Assembly (NCBI RefSeq): GCF_030272615.1
Contig: NC_081414.1
Coordinates: 916,743,509 to 916,807,508, forward strand
Direction of reading: 5' to 3'
From: Cryptomeria japonica
Lineage: Eukaryota; Streptophyta; Pinopsida; Cupressales; Cupressaceae
DNA length: 64,000 bases
Positions 12,498 through 22,733 of the stretch are shown one piece after another. The notes below the pieces were generated by a model. It saw nothing but the letters and a program-made list of their open reading frames with translations, was not told the origin of the DNA and did not search any database. Position 1 is the stretch's first letter, and the number at the start of each line of letters is the position of its first letter. The position numbers and the translations under genes were made by a program.

Positions 12498-12528
12498 ACA
12501 CTAAGACCACACCACCCAAGTGATCTTC

Positions 12529-12548
12529 AAAATCCCACTCTGATACCA
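12529..12548 (-). other. Chromovirus primer-binding site
   Basis: The minus strand reads TGGTATCAGAGTGGGATTTT three bases inside the 5' LTR. This matches the primer site complementary to plant initiator-Met tRNA and fixes the element's orientation. Confidence 0.85.
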
Positions 12549-12551
12549 ATA

Positions 12552-14222
12552 TGATGAGGAGGTATTGGACTGAAAGGATAACTGTGAACCAACCAACCTC
12601 TAAGGTTGATGACTCAACCAAAACCCTACTACCTAGAGGGTCTTATACAACACCAAGACAATCTATAGTTCCATGTCACTAAAAAATACCTTAGGAGACT
12701 CAAAGGCTCCAATATGTCCCCTTCCAAACAACAAACACTCACAAGTCTTGAGTGACTACACACACATTTGCTTACATGAGTGGGCTACTACTAGGATTTA
12801 GGGGTTTGAAGGGCCCACTTGACCAATTCAACACAACAACCCTTGGAGGGGTGTTCTTACAACATCTTGATGCAAATGAAACATGATTCCATGGTCTAGA
12901 CTCTCCGTACCATCAACATTGACTCACTTGCTCATAGACAAACCTAATTGCAATTAGGCCTCCTTTTGGGGTAATCGGGTCATAAATTTTAATTCCCAAA
13001 GAATCTAGACAAAAAAATTGTATTTCCACACCCTTTTGGAAGTTCTCAACAATATCTCACTTTCAGGTTCCCAATCGATTTGCAGATATCCCAACCTATA
13101 CTGCACCAACTGACCTATGAGGGCTATTAGGCCTACTTGACTAGACACTTTCCAAAATATTGTATGATCCTCCTTCTTGATGAATTTACCTAACCATGGA
13201 ATGTTATATCAACCTCCAAAACACTTTTCTACAACATTCAAACCCCTTCCCTGTGCTCTACAATTCAATTCACATGTACTGTCCTCATTCAACCGGTCTG
13301 TCACATGATGATGCTAGACCTATGGATTCTTCATCAAACACACCAAAATTTTGGAGCAACCTTTGGGAAATAGATTGTGACCTATCATATAAAGGCCTAT
13401 CATATTCCACAATTTCAAGATTCTTGACTGAGAATTGATAGGCCAAAGTCCATTACATTAGTCAAAACCTAGGGTTTTAAGGGTTTCAGACCACCTGGTA
13501 AAGTAATGCTTGCCAAACGTAATAGAGATCACTTAAAAACTTCAAACCACTTGAAAAATAAAGGTAAGTCATTTTAGTTTTAGGATCTATATCATAATCA
13601 TGCTTTCCAATCCACCTTCAATGCAGAATCAACAAAAAATCAGACGGTTCTCAGAATTTCCAACACTTTGATGCTTGTATTATGCTCCAACCAACAACAT
13701 GTTACCTTACATATTTTTGTCTTTGGGACCTTTATAGGTTCTTCCCCAATGACCACAACCATCTCCAACTGATTTTATAGAGAACTAACCGTTGGAGTAC
13801 AAAACCAACTAAAAGTTGCAAAATTGTCATGACAACAAATGGACAACTTTTGCAACTTGTAACCAACTTAGACTTCAGACTACCTTAGGAACCTAAAGTC
13901 TCATATATGATTTTATTTCATCAAAAATGACTCAAATAACCCTTTGGTCACTTCATCTCACAATTTAGACCACTATGACCCTTATTGACCCAAATTGCTC
14001 TACAAGACCCTAAGTGACAATTTGACCCACACTTGGACAAAACTTGTCACACTCCTATTACACTGATTACATTAATGACCCATGGGGTTTCATTAAATTC
14101 ATCGTATAATAGTTGTCAAACAACATGACCTTGATCCATGCCTTCATAGGTGGTGCTCCTATACCATACTCCTTGGGTGAAATTTGTCTCAAGTCCTCTT
14201 AGAGACCAACTGCTACAAATCA
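12552..14222 (-). mobile_element. Chromovirus 5' LTR
   Basis: Begins TGATGAGGAGGTATTGG on the plus strand and ends CTACAAATCA. It pairs with 7962-9606 and lies next to the primer-binding site. It contains no recognisable coding sequence. Confidence 0.88.
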
Positions 14223-14960
14223 CTACCATTCAAGTAATATGCCATTTCATTCTATGCAATATATCTCTCAAATTGGTATACCTTCCACTTTGGTTTTTAA
14301 AAATGGAACTCTAGTTAAGATCAAAGATGTGAATAAGTTCCTTGACAAATACTACATTCAACATCGATTTTCTACTTCATAGTATCCTTGATAAAATTGT
14401 CAAGACAAATATTTTAATTGGATAATCAAGCAAATCCTTAACAAGAATATCAACAAGGATAGTAAAGATTGGCATACTCAATTGCCTTATGCTTTATGGG
14501 CCTATTGAACTAGTATTCACATAGATACTAGCACCACTCCTTATAATATTATTGATAATGTTGATGCAATTATGCCTTTAGATCTGGAGATTCCTTCACT
14601 AAGAATCTCTCTTAAGGGTATTATTGATGATGATTCTTATAAAGAACAACATCTTCAACAACTTGAAATGCTTGATGGATAGAGCATCAATGCTCTTGAA
14701 CATATTCAAGCTTACCAAAGGACTATGTAGTAAAGTTATAATGACAAAGTTATCCAACACTCTTTTTCTATTGGTGACTTCGTGCTTTACAAGAATCGAC
14801 ACAACACAAATACTCTACCTAGAGAAAAAGAAAAGTTCAGTCTGAATTGGCTTGGACCATACATCACCATTAAAGTCTATGGATCAAGTGCTTAAAAAAT
14901 ATAGAGGTAGAAGGTATGCCTCTCAAGGAACCCATTAATTTTATGCACCTCGATAGCTAT
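14223..14960 (+). pseudogene. Tat-like gypsy integrase, C-terminal part
   Basis: This is the right-hand continuation of the gypsy interrupted at 7961. It reads SMQYISQIGIPSTLVFKNGT and VNKFLDKYYIQHRFST (integrase core), WHTQLPYALWAY, then VDAIMPLDLEIPSLRISLKG and LQQLEMLDG, closing with a GPY/F-like stretch (FSLNWLGPYITIKVY). Stops and small indels are frequent. The zinc finger and first catalytic part are absent on both sides of the inserted chromovirus. Confidence 0.75.
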
Positions 14961-14974
14961 TATGCTTGATTTTC

Positions 14975-14979
14975 TCTCT

Positions 14980-15011
<32 letters not shown>

Positions 15012-15012
15012 A
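14975..15012 (+). repeat. (CTTT)n microsatellite
   Basis: About nine CTTT units just after the gypsy coding remnant. A simple repeat with no apparent role. Confidence 0.9.
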
Positions 15013-15501
15013 CTAAATAGTATGCTAGCATTTTCATCATTAAAGCATGTTATATTAGATAGCTTGATTGTCTTACTATTTGTTGTATAATGATTCATTC
15101 TTCACAAATTTGTTTCTAGTTTTTCCTTGAATTCATTTTTGTAATTTCTTACTTGTAGAGTTTACATTTCTTTATATTAGCATATTATTTAGTATTCTTT
15201 GTGCTTATGTTAGTTAGATCATGACCTGTTTAGTTAGAAAAAATGTTTAAGTAGATCACATGGAAATTTAATTTAACAGAAGCACATCACATCATAAATT
15301 GTAGCATTTAGTTAAACACTTAAGTTGTTTAATTAAATCACATGTAAATTCATTTAATCATTATAGCATTAATTGAAACAATTTGCATTGGTTGATTCAA
15401 ACTAATCATATGTGTAGTAAATGAGCATATATGTACAACATATTTGTTACTTTTGATCAAAGTAAATATACAACACATTATTTTGTATTAAAATAACAAG
15501 T
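15013..15501. other. AT-rich stretch, no gene seen
   Basis: I see no coding signature, LTR boundary or tandem repeat here. It may be the 3' untranslated part of the old gypsy element. Confidence 0.4.
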
Positions 15502-16146
15502 TGTTGGCTTGATGATGATGTTATGATGTAATAGGTTGATTGATGACTTGTTTTGTGTTTTCATTGATGGCAACCATGTTTTGTCAGTAATTTGAGTCAT
15601 TTAGTCCAACAGGAAAATCCTAACCGGTAGTGGAGTCAGTTAAACAACAAATCAGTAAATAGAGACAATGCTATGATCAAGCGATCGGTATGGAAGATCA
15701 GTGAAGAGTTAGATATTGCGGTTTGGTATGCATGTTCATGACATTGGAAGGAGTCTATGACCTGAACCACATCAACAAATTCGATGGTATGAGCAAGTTA
15801 TTATGTACTAAGCAGTCAATCAAGAAGAATCGTTAATTGGTAGAGAAGAGACACTTACATCGGTAAACCGATAGACTTGATGTTTTATTTTTGTTTGTGA
15901 CCGATATAAGTAAAGCGTGTTGAGAAAGATTGACTAGATACATGGAACCTAGGAAATTGTTCCATGGTTGTTTGTTGACTTAGCAGAGCTATTTATAAAA
16001 GGATGAATATTGTGTGATGATGTATCAGATGAAGGATCTAGAATGAGAGTTTGATTGTGTGGTGAAAGGTGAAGCTCTATATTGATGTTTAGTTGGTGTT
16101 AGTTGCAGAATTGAAGCAGATCTAATCAAGCACAAAGGTTCTATAT

Positions 16147-17387
16147 TGTAAAGCGGAAAATATCGCGATCGAACCCTAGTTGCTCTCCCCTCTTCCAACT
16201 CCAAGGAGAGAGAAGGGAGATTCACTAGGGTTGATGGTTTTCACTTAGGGGAGAGACTTTACATTCAAAAGAGGGGTTGAAACCCACAAGATCCAATCCC
16301 ACGCAATGCAAGATTGGATGCTAAAGGAGTTTCAAGGGTTATGACAGCAAGGCTACCCTCTTTTGTAAAGAATGTGCATAGAAGAATTAAGCTAGGAATG
16401 CATAGAAAGTGAGAAAGATTCGCTTATAAACTGAGATAGGAATACAGTATGAAGCTACGGACCTGGAATTAGCAGTAAAATGTTGATACGGCGCTGTCCT
16501 GCAAATTTGAGCGAAAGTTGCCAGGACGATGGCGCCCGAGCGCCACGGTCCTCCGAAAAATCTGCGAAATGAAGGGGGATCTGTTCGTCTCTGCACAAGG
16601 ATTCCAGATCTTCAATTTCAGCCGCGTACCTGCAACCTACACACAGAAAAGCGAAGATGATTGGGGGGTTAGGGATTAGGGGTTTGCCTTTAGGTCAAAC
16701 CCCGGTTTTGGAATTAACCAAGAAATGAGCAATGCTGTAAATGTAAATGTCTGTAATGTAAAACAAGTACTAATACCTTGTTGTAAGGATGTTTGTATCC
16801 TTATGTGCGAAGGTATAGATGTTGTATGTTGTATGTTGTAGTAGTATGTTGTAAGTGATCTCCTCTTCAATGGTTGAATCCTTGTCTTGAATGCAACACT
16901 TAGCCTTGAATGGAGACTTGAAATGATCAATTGCTTGAAGGAATGCTTGAATGCTTGAATGCTTGAGTATAGTTTCCACGCTTGTACACATATGACCCTC
17001 TTACCTAAATGGGAGAGGAAAATGTAGTTTATATACTTGCTAATTAGGGTTAAAAGACTGATTTTTTCGACCTTAGGCCGACCAGGAAATATTATTTCCA
17101 ATTTGCAAACAAAAAGACCCGAAGTCCCATAGGAGACCGGGCCCAAAATAGGGCTAGGGACCAGGGCGCTGGGCGCCCTAGTCCTGAAGGACTAGGGCGC
17201 TGGGTGCTTTGGTCCCACCTCCCGGGACAGCAGGGTGCAAAGGAGGTTCAGGCCAGGGTGCTTGAAAATGCAGTTTTTGGTGTCATAATCAGGTTTCGGG
17301 GTCTCCATTCAGGTTGCATGTTGCGTCGCCATCGTGAAGACCCAAATGCGGTCGAAATTGCAAGTGTCGCAATTTTAGGACGCTACA
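16147..17387 (-). mobile_element. 3' LTR of gag-only element
   Basis: On the plus strand TGTAAAGCGGAAAATATCGCG to GGACGCTACA, 1241 bp, the same length as its partner. Near 17158-17216 it has two GC-rich dyads of the form GGACCAGGGCG...CGCCCTAGTCC. Minus-strand TATA motif GTATATAAAC lies near 17027. Confidence 0.92.
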
Positions 17388-17405
17388 TTTAGTCCCCACT
17401 TTAGC
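17388..17405 (-). other. Polypurine tract of gag-only element
   Basis: The minus strand reads AAAGTGGGGACTAAA directly before the TGTAGCG start of the LTR. Confidence 0.75.
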
Positions 17406-18442
17406 GGGAGTATGTATGCTCATACTTACGGTAAAGTACAAGGAAACAATATTGAAAGACTTTCACCACATCAAGGAGGCAAGACACACCAAGCCCCCAG
17501 TGGACTAAGGATCTTACGACTTCGATTGACAAAGTAAAAGGGAAGATCATGAGGGAGAACCATGACTGTCAGTAGTAAGGTTCCCTCACTATGAGTCATG
17601 CAAGAGAAATACCGAAAATTTTCAAGGCAAAGCTGAGTTCTCCAAGAAATTTTCATGTATCCTGAAGGGATAGACAGGGTGTATGCCCCCCTACGTTAAA
17701 GCGATCGCACACGCCTCAACGGGGGTGATTGTTTTAACGTAGTGATACATATAAGAAAATGAAAAAGGGAAAAGAGCACGTTATCACAAGGATTTAGCCC
17801 CCAAGTGTGAGATAAGCCCAAGGATAATAGACACAAAACACAACGCACAAGGTGACTTCACTTTCCTCAGGGTCAGTATGCTGTATGATAATTCATGTGT
17901 ATCATATGTATGTATGCATAATTGTTCTTCATTCCCCAATCAAGGAAGGTCACCTAGAAGAAGGGAACACATGTGTCTTTTGAGTCAACATGAGAGAGAT
18001 CGAGAGATCTCAATGCTTTGCATCGTCCTCAAGTAGACAACACCAAGGACAACAAATAGAAGAATGAGAATAACGTATAGAAGAAGTAACACAAGAGAGG
18101 AGGAGAGAATCTGCTATGCTAATGTAACTAGTCTAGCACGTCATCTACCCCCTGATCTTGCTGATCAATGTTTCGGGAAGGCAGGGAACACGCTAGAGGA
18201 GGAACATTCAACACAGCAGATGGAGCTATCACAAGATCCAAACAAGGGCTATGTTCATGTTCCGAGCCACGTTGTTCTTGTCTAGGAGCTAGGATAAGTG
18301 CTTTAGAAAATTCATTAGATAAATGGTTATCAATATCAACAAGTTCATATTCACTATCAGAAGCAAGAGGAGTAACATTTTCATCATGAATAATATTTTC
18401 ATCTATAGCATCATCAAGATTTATAAAAATAGGGTCTTTAAT
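17406..18442 (-). other. Gag-only element: non-coding 3' interior
   Basis: About 1 kb between the end of the gag-protease frame and the polypurine tract. Short open frames exist on both strands, but none resembles RT, RNase H, integrase or another known domain. This is where pol would be expected. Confidence 0.6.
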
Positions 18443-20170
18443 TCACACAGGATCAAGACCATCATGCATCTTATGTTTTGGAGATTTTGGAGAAAATGGA
18501 ATAATGCTTGTTGAAGGTTTTTTTGGAGATTGCAAAGTTTGAGAAGCAACTGCTTGAGCTCTAAGACGACGCTTTCGTCGGCGTTCACGTGCAGAACGAT
18601 TTCGTCTAGTCTTAGTAGGAAGTGAATAAGATTGAGGAGGAGGAATGTTCTCATCCTTATCACTTGGGTGTTTAGGTTGTGGTCTCTTAGGCTGGATAAT
18701 AGGAGAAGAAGAAGGTCTCTTCTCTCTATAAAAAGAAGGAGGAGGAACTGCTCCATATAACGGAGGAATATTTGGTTTTGGAAGGAGACCAAGTCCATCA
18801 TGACGAGGAGGTATAGGTCTACTCTTAGAAGGTTTATTAGGCATAGACATAATCACATCCATGGAAACGGGTTGGGAATCTTCTTGAGGAAAGACATTAG
18901 TTGTATCTTTCAAAGGAAGAACTTCCTTCTCAAGAATGATAGGAATATCAAGTTTGGGTGTTCTAGGTTCACTTAAAGATAGGATCATATCTGTTTTCCA
19001 TTTTTGATAAGATTTGAAAAGATAATCACTTCGCGGAGGAAGAGATTGGAATTGTTTAGGCCAAAAGTAATCAATAGGAACGCTAGAAGTTCTTTCAGCT
19101 GGTTTAAAGAGACTATGATTGACAGTAACAACTTCACCATTATGGGGAAATTTCAAACACTTGTGAATAGGAGAAGCAATAGCTTTCATGGAAGATAGCC
19201 AAGGATAGCCAAGCTTCACACGAAATTGTTCGGAAGATGGAATAATAGCAAAGTTCACATCAAGGGATTTGTTATGGACCTCAATAGGAAATGTAATAGA
19301 ACCAATTGCAGGAGAAGAAAATGCATCAAATAGTTTCACAATCACATCTGTTTTGTCATATATCACTTGATTCAATTGCAAAGTAAAAAGAAATTCTTCA
19401 GTAATAACATTAACCATGCACGAAGGATCAATGAGCACTCCACGGCAAGGTGTATTCTTGACTTTTGCAACTATGTATAAAGGACCATCAGGTGCCCTAA
19501 TGGTTTCACTGGAATCAAATGTGATGGAAGGTTCTTTAGGGTTTTCTTGCTGCTCTACAAAGTTAATCACATTCGGAGTCATAGACACAAGACCATCAGA
19601 TGAAAGAGAGGAATCATTAGTCTCAATCACATTAGAGGTATGAGAAGGTAATGGATCAGTGAAAATCTGAAGATTTTGATTAGGAGGAGCTATAGATGTA
19701 TTGCCTTTATCATTCACTCCAGAAATAGAAATAGTATTCTTATCAATCAAATCTTGAATTTTACCCTTTAAAGAAAAACATTTTTCAGTATCATGCCCAG
19801 GCTGACGATGAAATTGACAAAAAGCTTTGTTATCAAAATAAGGTGAAGTAATCTTTGCAGGATCAATTTGTCTTATAGGAGGAAGAGTAAGCACATTTTG
19901 TTCCAATAACTTATTCATAATACTATGCAATGATTCATTCAAAGGAGTATACTTTCTTTCTTTCTTGAAAAATTTAGAAATAGGAGGCACACCTGATGCT
20001 GCATTCACATTGTTGTTGATGATGTTTTCATTGAATTTGATGGAATCTCTGTTCGGTTTAAACTTCCCAAATGGTTGTTGACTGCTATCACCCTTATCAC
20101 TCGGAGCCATAGGATGTGATTGTTCCATTTGACTCACAGTCAGTTGATAATTGTGAAGAGTTGCACACAA
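18443..20170 (-). CDS. Tat-like nucleocapsid-protease (second part of gag-pro)
   Basis: A 575-residue open frame in register with the upstream gag frame, separated by a TGA (20210-20212) and 13 further sense codons, so originally one ~1005-codon protein. Residues 118-131 (CQFHRQPGHDTEKC) form the C-x2-H-x4-H-x4-C zinc finger typical of Tat gag. Residues ~228-330 resemble a retropepsin: VLIDPSCMVNVI has D248-P-S where D-T/S-G is usual, followed by FDAFSSPAIGSITFPIEV and KLGYPWL. The C-terminal ~200 residues are Pro-rich with a strongly basic patch (ARERRRKRRLRA), suggesting nucleic-acid binding. The first Met is only the first one after the stop. Confidence 0.85.
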   Translation of the reverse strand: MCATLHNYQLTVSQMEQSHPMAPSDKGDSSQQPFGKFKPNRDSIKFNENIINNNVNAASGVPPISKFFKKERKYTPLNESLHSIMNKLLEQNVLTLPPIRQIDPAKITSPYFDNKAFCQFHRQPGHDTEKCFSLKGKIQDLIDKNTISISGVNDKGNTSIAPPNQNLQIFTDPLPSHTSNVIETNDSSLSSDGLVSMTPNVINFVEQQENPKEPSITFDSSETIRAPDGPLYIVAKVKNTPCRGVLIDPSCMVNVITEEFLFTLQLNQVIYDKTDVIVKLFDAFSSPAIGSITFPIEVHNKSLDVNFAIIPSSEQFRVKLGYPWLSSMKAIASPIHKCLKFPHNGEVVTVNHSLFKPAERTSSVPIDYFWPKQFQSLPPRSDYLFKSYQKWKTDMILSLSEPRTPKLDIPIILEKEVLPLKDTTNVFPQEDSQPVSMDVIMSMPNKPSKSRPIPPRHDGLGLLPKPNIPPLYGAVPPPSFYREKRPSSSPIIQPKRPQPKHPSDKDENIPPPQSYSLPTKTRRNRSARERRRKRRLRAQAVASQTLQSPKKPSTSIIPFSPKSPKHKMHDGLDPV

Positions 20171-20209
20171 CTGTTGGAAAGAAGTAAACTCAGAAAATAG
20201 AAGTTTGTC

Positions 20210-21463
20210 TCAAATATCTTTTTGTAAATTAGAAATAAAGATTCTTTGAATATCATTGTCAGGCACTGGAAAATAAATTTGAGCATACAAATGCTTATAT
20301 CTACCAATGAAATCAGTCACTTTTTCTTTAACACCTTGTTTACAATGCATTAAATCAATCAAAGTAACTTTAGGACTTATATTGTTTTGAAATTGTTGAA
20401 TGAAAGCATTTGCAAGTTGTTCGAAAGAAGTAATAGAATAAGAAGGCAACGAGCAATACCATTGTAGGGCTTTGTCTCTTAATGTTCTAGTGAACAGTTT
20501 TGCAAGCAACCTTTGGTCATAAGCAAAATCAGTACATATTGTTTGAAAAGTCTTAACATGTGTTAGAGGATCACCTTTACCATTATAAAGCTCCAAATGT
20601 GGGATTTCAACATGTTTAGGAGGGATAGCTCGAAAAATGTCAAGAGAAAGTGGGCTCGCAACATCAAATGTGGGCACACTAAACTTAGATTGATTCATAG
20701 AAGCAATTTGTTGCTGTAAAGAAGAGACAGTTTGTGCAAGATTGTTAATGGTCGCTTCAGTCGAAGAGTTCATATTAGATGTGTTAGATTGAGATGGAGG
20801 TGTTATGTTATTGAAAGAAGGTAAAGAGTAAGGTGGTGGGACTCTATGATAATTAGTCATAGGAGATGATTGGACAGGAGGAACACTACAAGGAGGAATG
20901 GAATGATTGAATGAATTGCCCCCTTGCGTCATGTTCATTTGTGGAGATATAATAGGGACACTCATTGAAGGAGTGAATGAAGAAATCGGATTGAATGAAG
21001 GAAGAGGGTTAATTGAAGAGGAAGGATTGCCCCCATGACTGGTGATCATAGGAGGAATGTCTTGTGTTGAAGTAGTCATTATGTTTGATGTAAAAGTAGG
21101 TATACTAGCAATAGGAGTCGTCAAAGGAATAGAATGATTGTCTTGAGTAGGAGGTTGTGTATAACCTAAGGTTTCGGCAAAACTTTTCATAGGCATCACA
21201 TTCGAATCCACAATGTGTGCAATACCACGCAAAATATCAATTCCATTCTTATCACTTTGAAGCATACGTTTTAGACCCTCAATTAAAGGAAGAGCTTGAC
21301 TATCGGGGTATTCTTGAGACATCCATTGTCGAAAATTGTCAAATTGGTTATCCAATTTCGAAAGTTGTTCTTCAGAAACCTCATGGAGAGCTTCTTCATC
21401 ATTAGGAGGATTAGAGGAATTACCCATGTCCTCGTTAAAAAGGCTATTCAAATTAGGTTCCAT
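20210..21463 (-). CDS. Tat-like gag (first part of gag-pro)
   Basis: A 417-residue frame starting at MEPNLNSLFNEDMG. It has an acidic N-terminus, a long Ser/Pro/Asn-rich middle and a capsid-like C-terminal half with the retrotransposon-gag pattern: IPHLELYNGKGDPLTHVKTF, LFTRTLRDKALQWYCSLP, FEQLANAFIQQF and VTDFIGRYKHL. These motifs form the virus-like particle shell. It ends QKDI-stop; a CGA (Arg) codon gives the usual KDIRDKLLF-type reading, so the TGA looks like one CpG transition. Otherwise the frame is intact. Confidence 0.88.
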   Translation of the reverse strand: MEPNLNSLFNEDMGNSSNPPNDEEALHEVSEEQLSKLDNQFDNFRQWMSQEYPDSQALPLIEGLKRMLQSDKNGIDILRGIAHIVDSNVMPMKSFAETLGYTQPPTQDNHSIPLTTPIASIPTFTSNIMTTSTQDIPPMITSHGGNPSSSINPLPSFNPISSFTPSMSVPIISPQMNMTQGGNSFNHSIPPCSVPPVQSSPMTNYHRVPPPYSLPSFNNITPPSQSNTSNMNSSTEATINNLAQTVSSLQQQIASMNQSKFSVPTFDVASPLSLDIFRAIPPKHVEIPHLELYNGKGDPLTHVKTFQTICTDFAYDQRLLAKLFTRTLRDKALQWYCSLPSYSITSFEQLANAFIQQFQNNISPKVTLIDLMHCKQGVKEKVTDFIGRYKHLYAQIYFPVPDNDIQRIFISNLQKDI

Positions 21464-22711
21464 CTCCTCGGTAATTAAACCTCGGAAAGACTTAATTCTA
21501 CGGCTTCGTCTAACGGGAATAGTGTAAGTAGGGCTTATTGTTGTAAAACTAATGCACTAGAGAGGGAGAGAAAATTTTGATTTTAGAGGTAACAATTTTC
21601 AGTAAAATCAGCCAATCTTCCAGATTTAAGCTGTTAAATACAATTAGGACAATCTCCCAAAATTTCAGAAAAAATGTCAGGGACCGTGGCGCTTCGGAGT
21701 GCACATGGTCCCGACAACTTTTTTCGAAATTTGTAGGGATGAAAGTTATGATGATTTTGGAGCTAATCTGAAAAAATTGAGTGGTTTTACGATCTGTAGA
21801 TAGGCCAAATTAAAGTTGCAATCTCGAAATTGAACCCTACCAAGATTGTCGAAAAATGCAAAATTTGAATTTTGAAAAAGAGAGGGAAACTGAAATTTTG
21901 AATTTTATGATTTTAGAGGGAATACCGAAAGCAATGCAAGTTTTGAAATTCAAAAGTTGACTCAATTTCACGCAAAATTCAATTTTGAAAGCGGAAATTA
22001 AAGTTGTTGTAATTAAGCACTTAATTTCAAAAGTCACAAATTGTAAGAATTTGAATAAAGCACTGAAATTTTTAATGAATGCAAACACACTTTTCAGATT
22101 TAGGATAGTAAGAACACAATTTTGACACAAAATTTCAATTTCAATGATTTTTGAATGTTTAGAAGCCTTAATCCAAGCAATCACAAGACCAACTTTGACT
22201 GTAATTTTGAAAGTGTTAGATTTGATAAAATCAGCCAAAATTCTGGATTTTAGCAGGAAAATACAGTAAGATCTAGCTCCCAAAATTTCGGAAAAAATGT
22301 CGGGGACGATGGCGCTCGGAGTGCACACGGTCCTCTCAACTTTTTTCCAAATTTTCAGGGATGAAAGATATTGTGATTTTATTGCGGAATCCAAAGTTAA
22401 AGCTGATTTGGAGATGTTTTGATCAGTGAAATTGTCGGACAAAGGTTGAATCAAGAGGGTTTTAAAAATTAGGGTTTTGACACTTAACCACTTAATTTTC
22501 AAAATTAAAGCATAGATATGAATTGATAATTTGTAATAGAAGGGCAGATCTGAAACAAGCATTAACATTTAGACATTTCACAAGCTTAATTACTAAAAAG
22601 AAAATTTAGGGTTTTTATGCAATCAACCTCTAAAATTTTGCAAAAGATCAACATGGAAATGTAATCAAGGAATCCAATTTTCAGATCTAACCATGAATAA
22701 TCAGAAAGGAT
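21464..22711 (-). other. Leader of gag-only element with GC-rich motif repeats
   Basis: About 1.25 kb of AT-rich leader between the primer site and the gag ATG, without convincing coding content. It holds two copies (about 21675-21720 and 22298-22340) of a GC-rich phrase, GGCGCTYGGAGTGCACAYGG followed by TCC, related to a phrase in both LTRs (near 16520 and 23110). Each copy lies in a larger shared context ending GGGATGAAAG. Confidence 0.6.
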
Positions 22712-22730
22712 GTTCACGTCAGGTTCACCA
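22712..22730 (-). other. Primer-binding site of gag-only element
   Basis: The minus strand reads TGGTGAACCTGACGTGAAC three bases inside the right LTR, which is therefore the 5' LTR. It is not the initiator-Met sequence used by the chromovirus; the tRNA cannot be named without a search. Confidence 0.65.
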
Positions 22731-22733
22731 AAA

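Larger units (their letters stand above)
7962..14222 (-). mobile_element. Chromovirus (Ty3/gypsy) with internal deletion
   Basis: A minus-strand element with LTRs of 1645 bp (7962-9606, the 3' LTR) and 1671 bp (12552-14222, the 5' LTR), an iMet primer site beside the right LTR and a polypurine tract beside the left one. The 2.9-kb interior holds gag, zinc knuckle, protease, the first residues of RT, then integrase and chromodomain; most of RT and all RNase H are missing. The flanks (CATGC/CTACC) do not match, and part of the host integrase is gone, so the insertion is associated with a deletion. The LTRs differ visibly, with several indels: an old insertion. Confidence 0.9.

Noticed and set aside
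16676-17146. A 156-codon frame in both LTRs of the gag-only element (also at 23263-23733)
   Set aside because: It lies wholly in the LTR, runs past the TATA motif, and matches no known domain. Conservation between the copies simply reflects LTR identity.
18421-18801. A Leu-rich minus-strand frame of 126 codons
   Set aside because: It overlaps the C-terminal part of the nucleocapsid-protease frame in another register and is a shadow.
21837-22568. A 243-codon minus-strand frame in the leader of the gag-only element
   Set aside because: Its composition (Ile, Leu, Lys, Ser) follows the AT-rich leader and shows no domain or similarity to gag. I treat it as chance, with low certainty.
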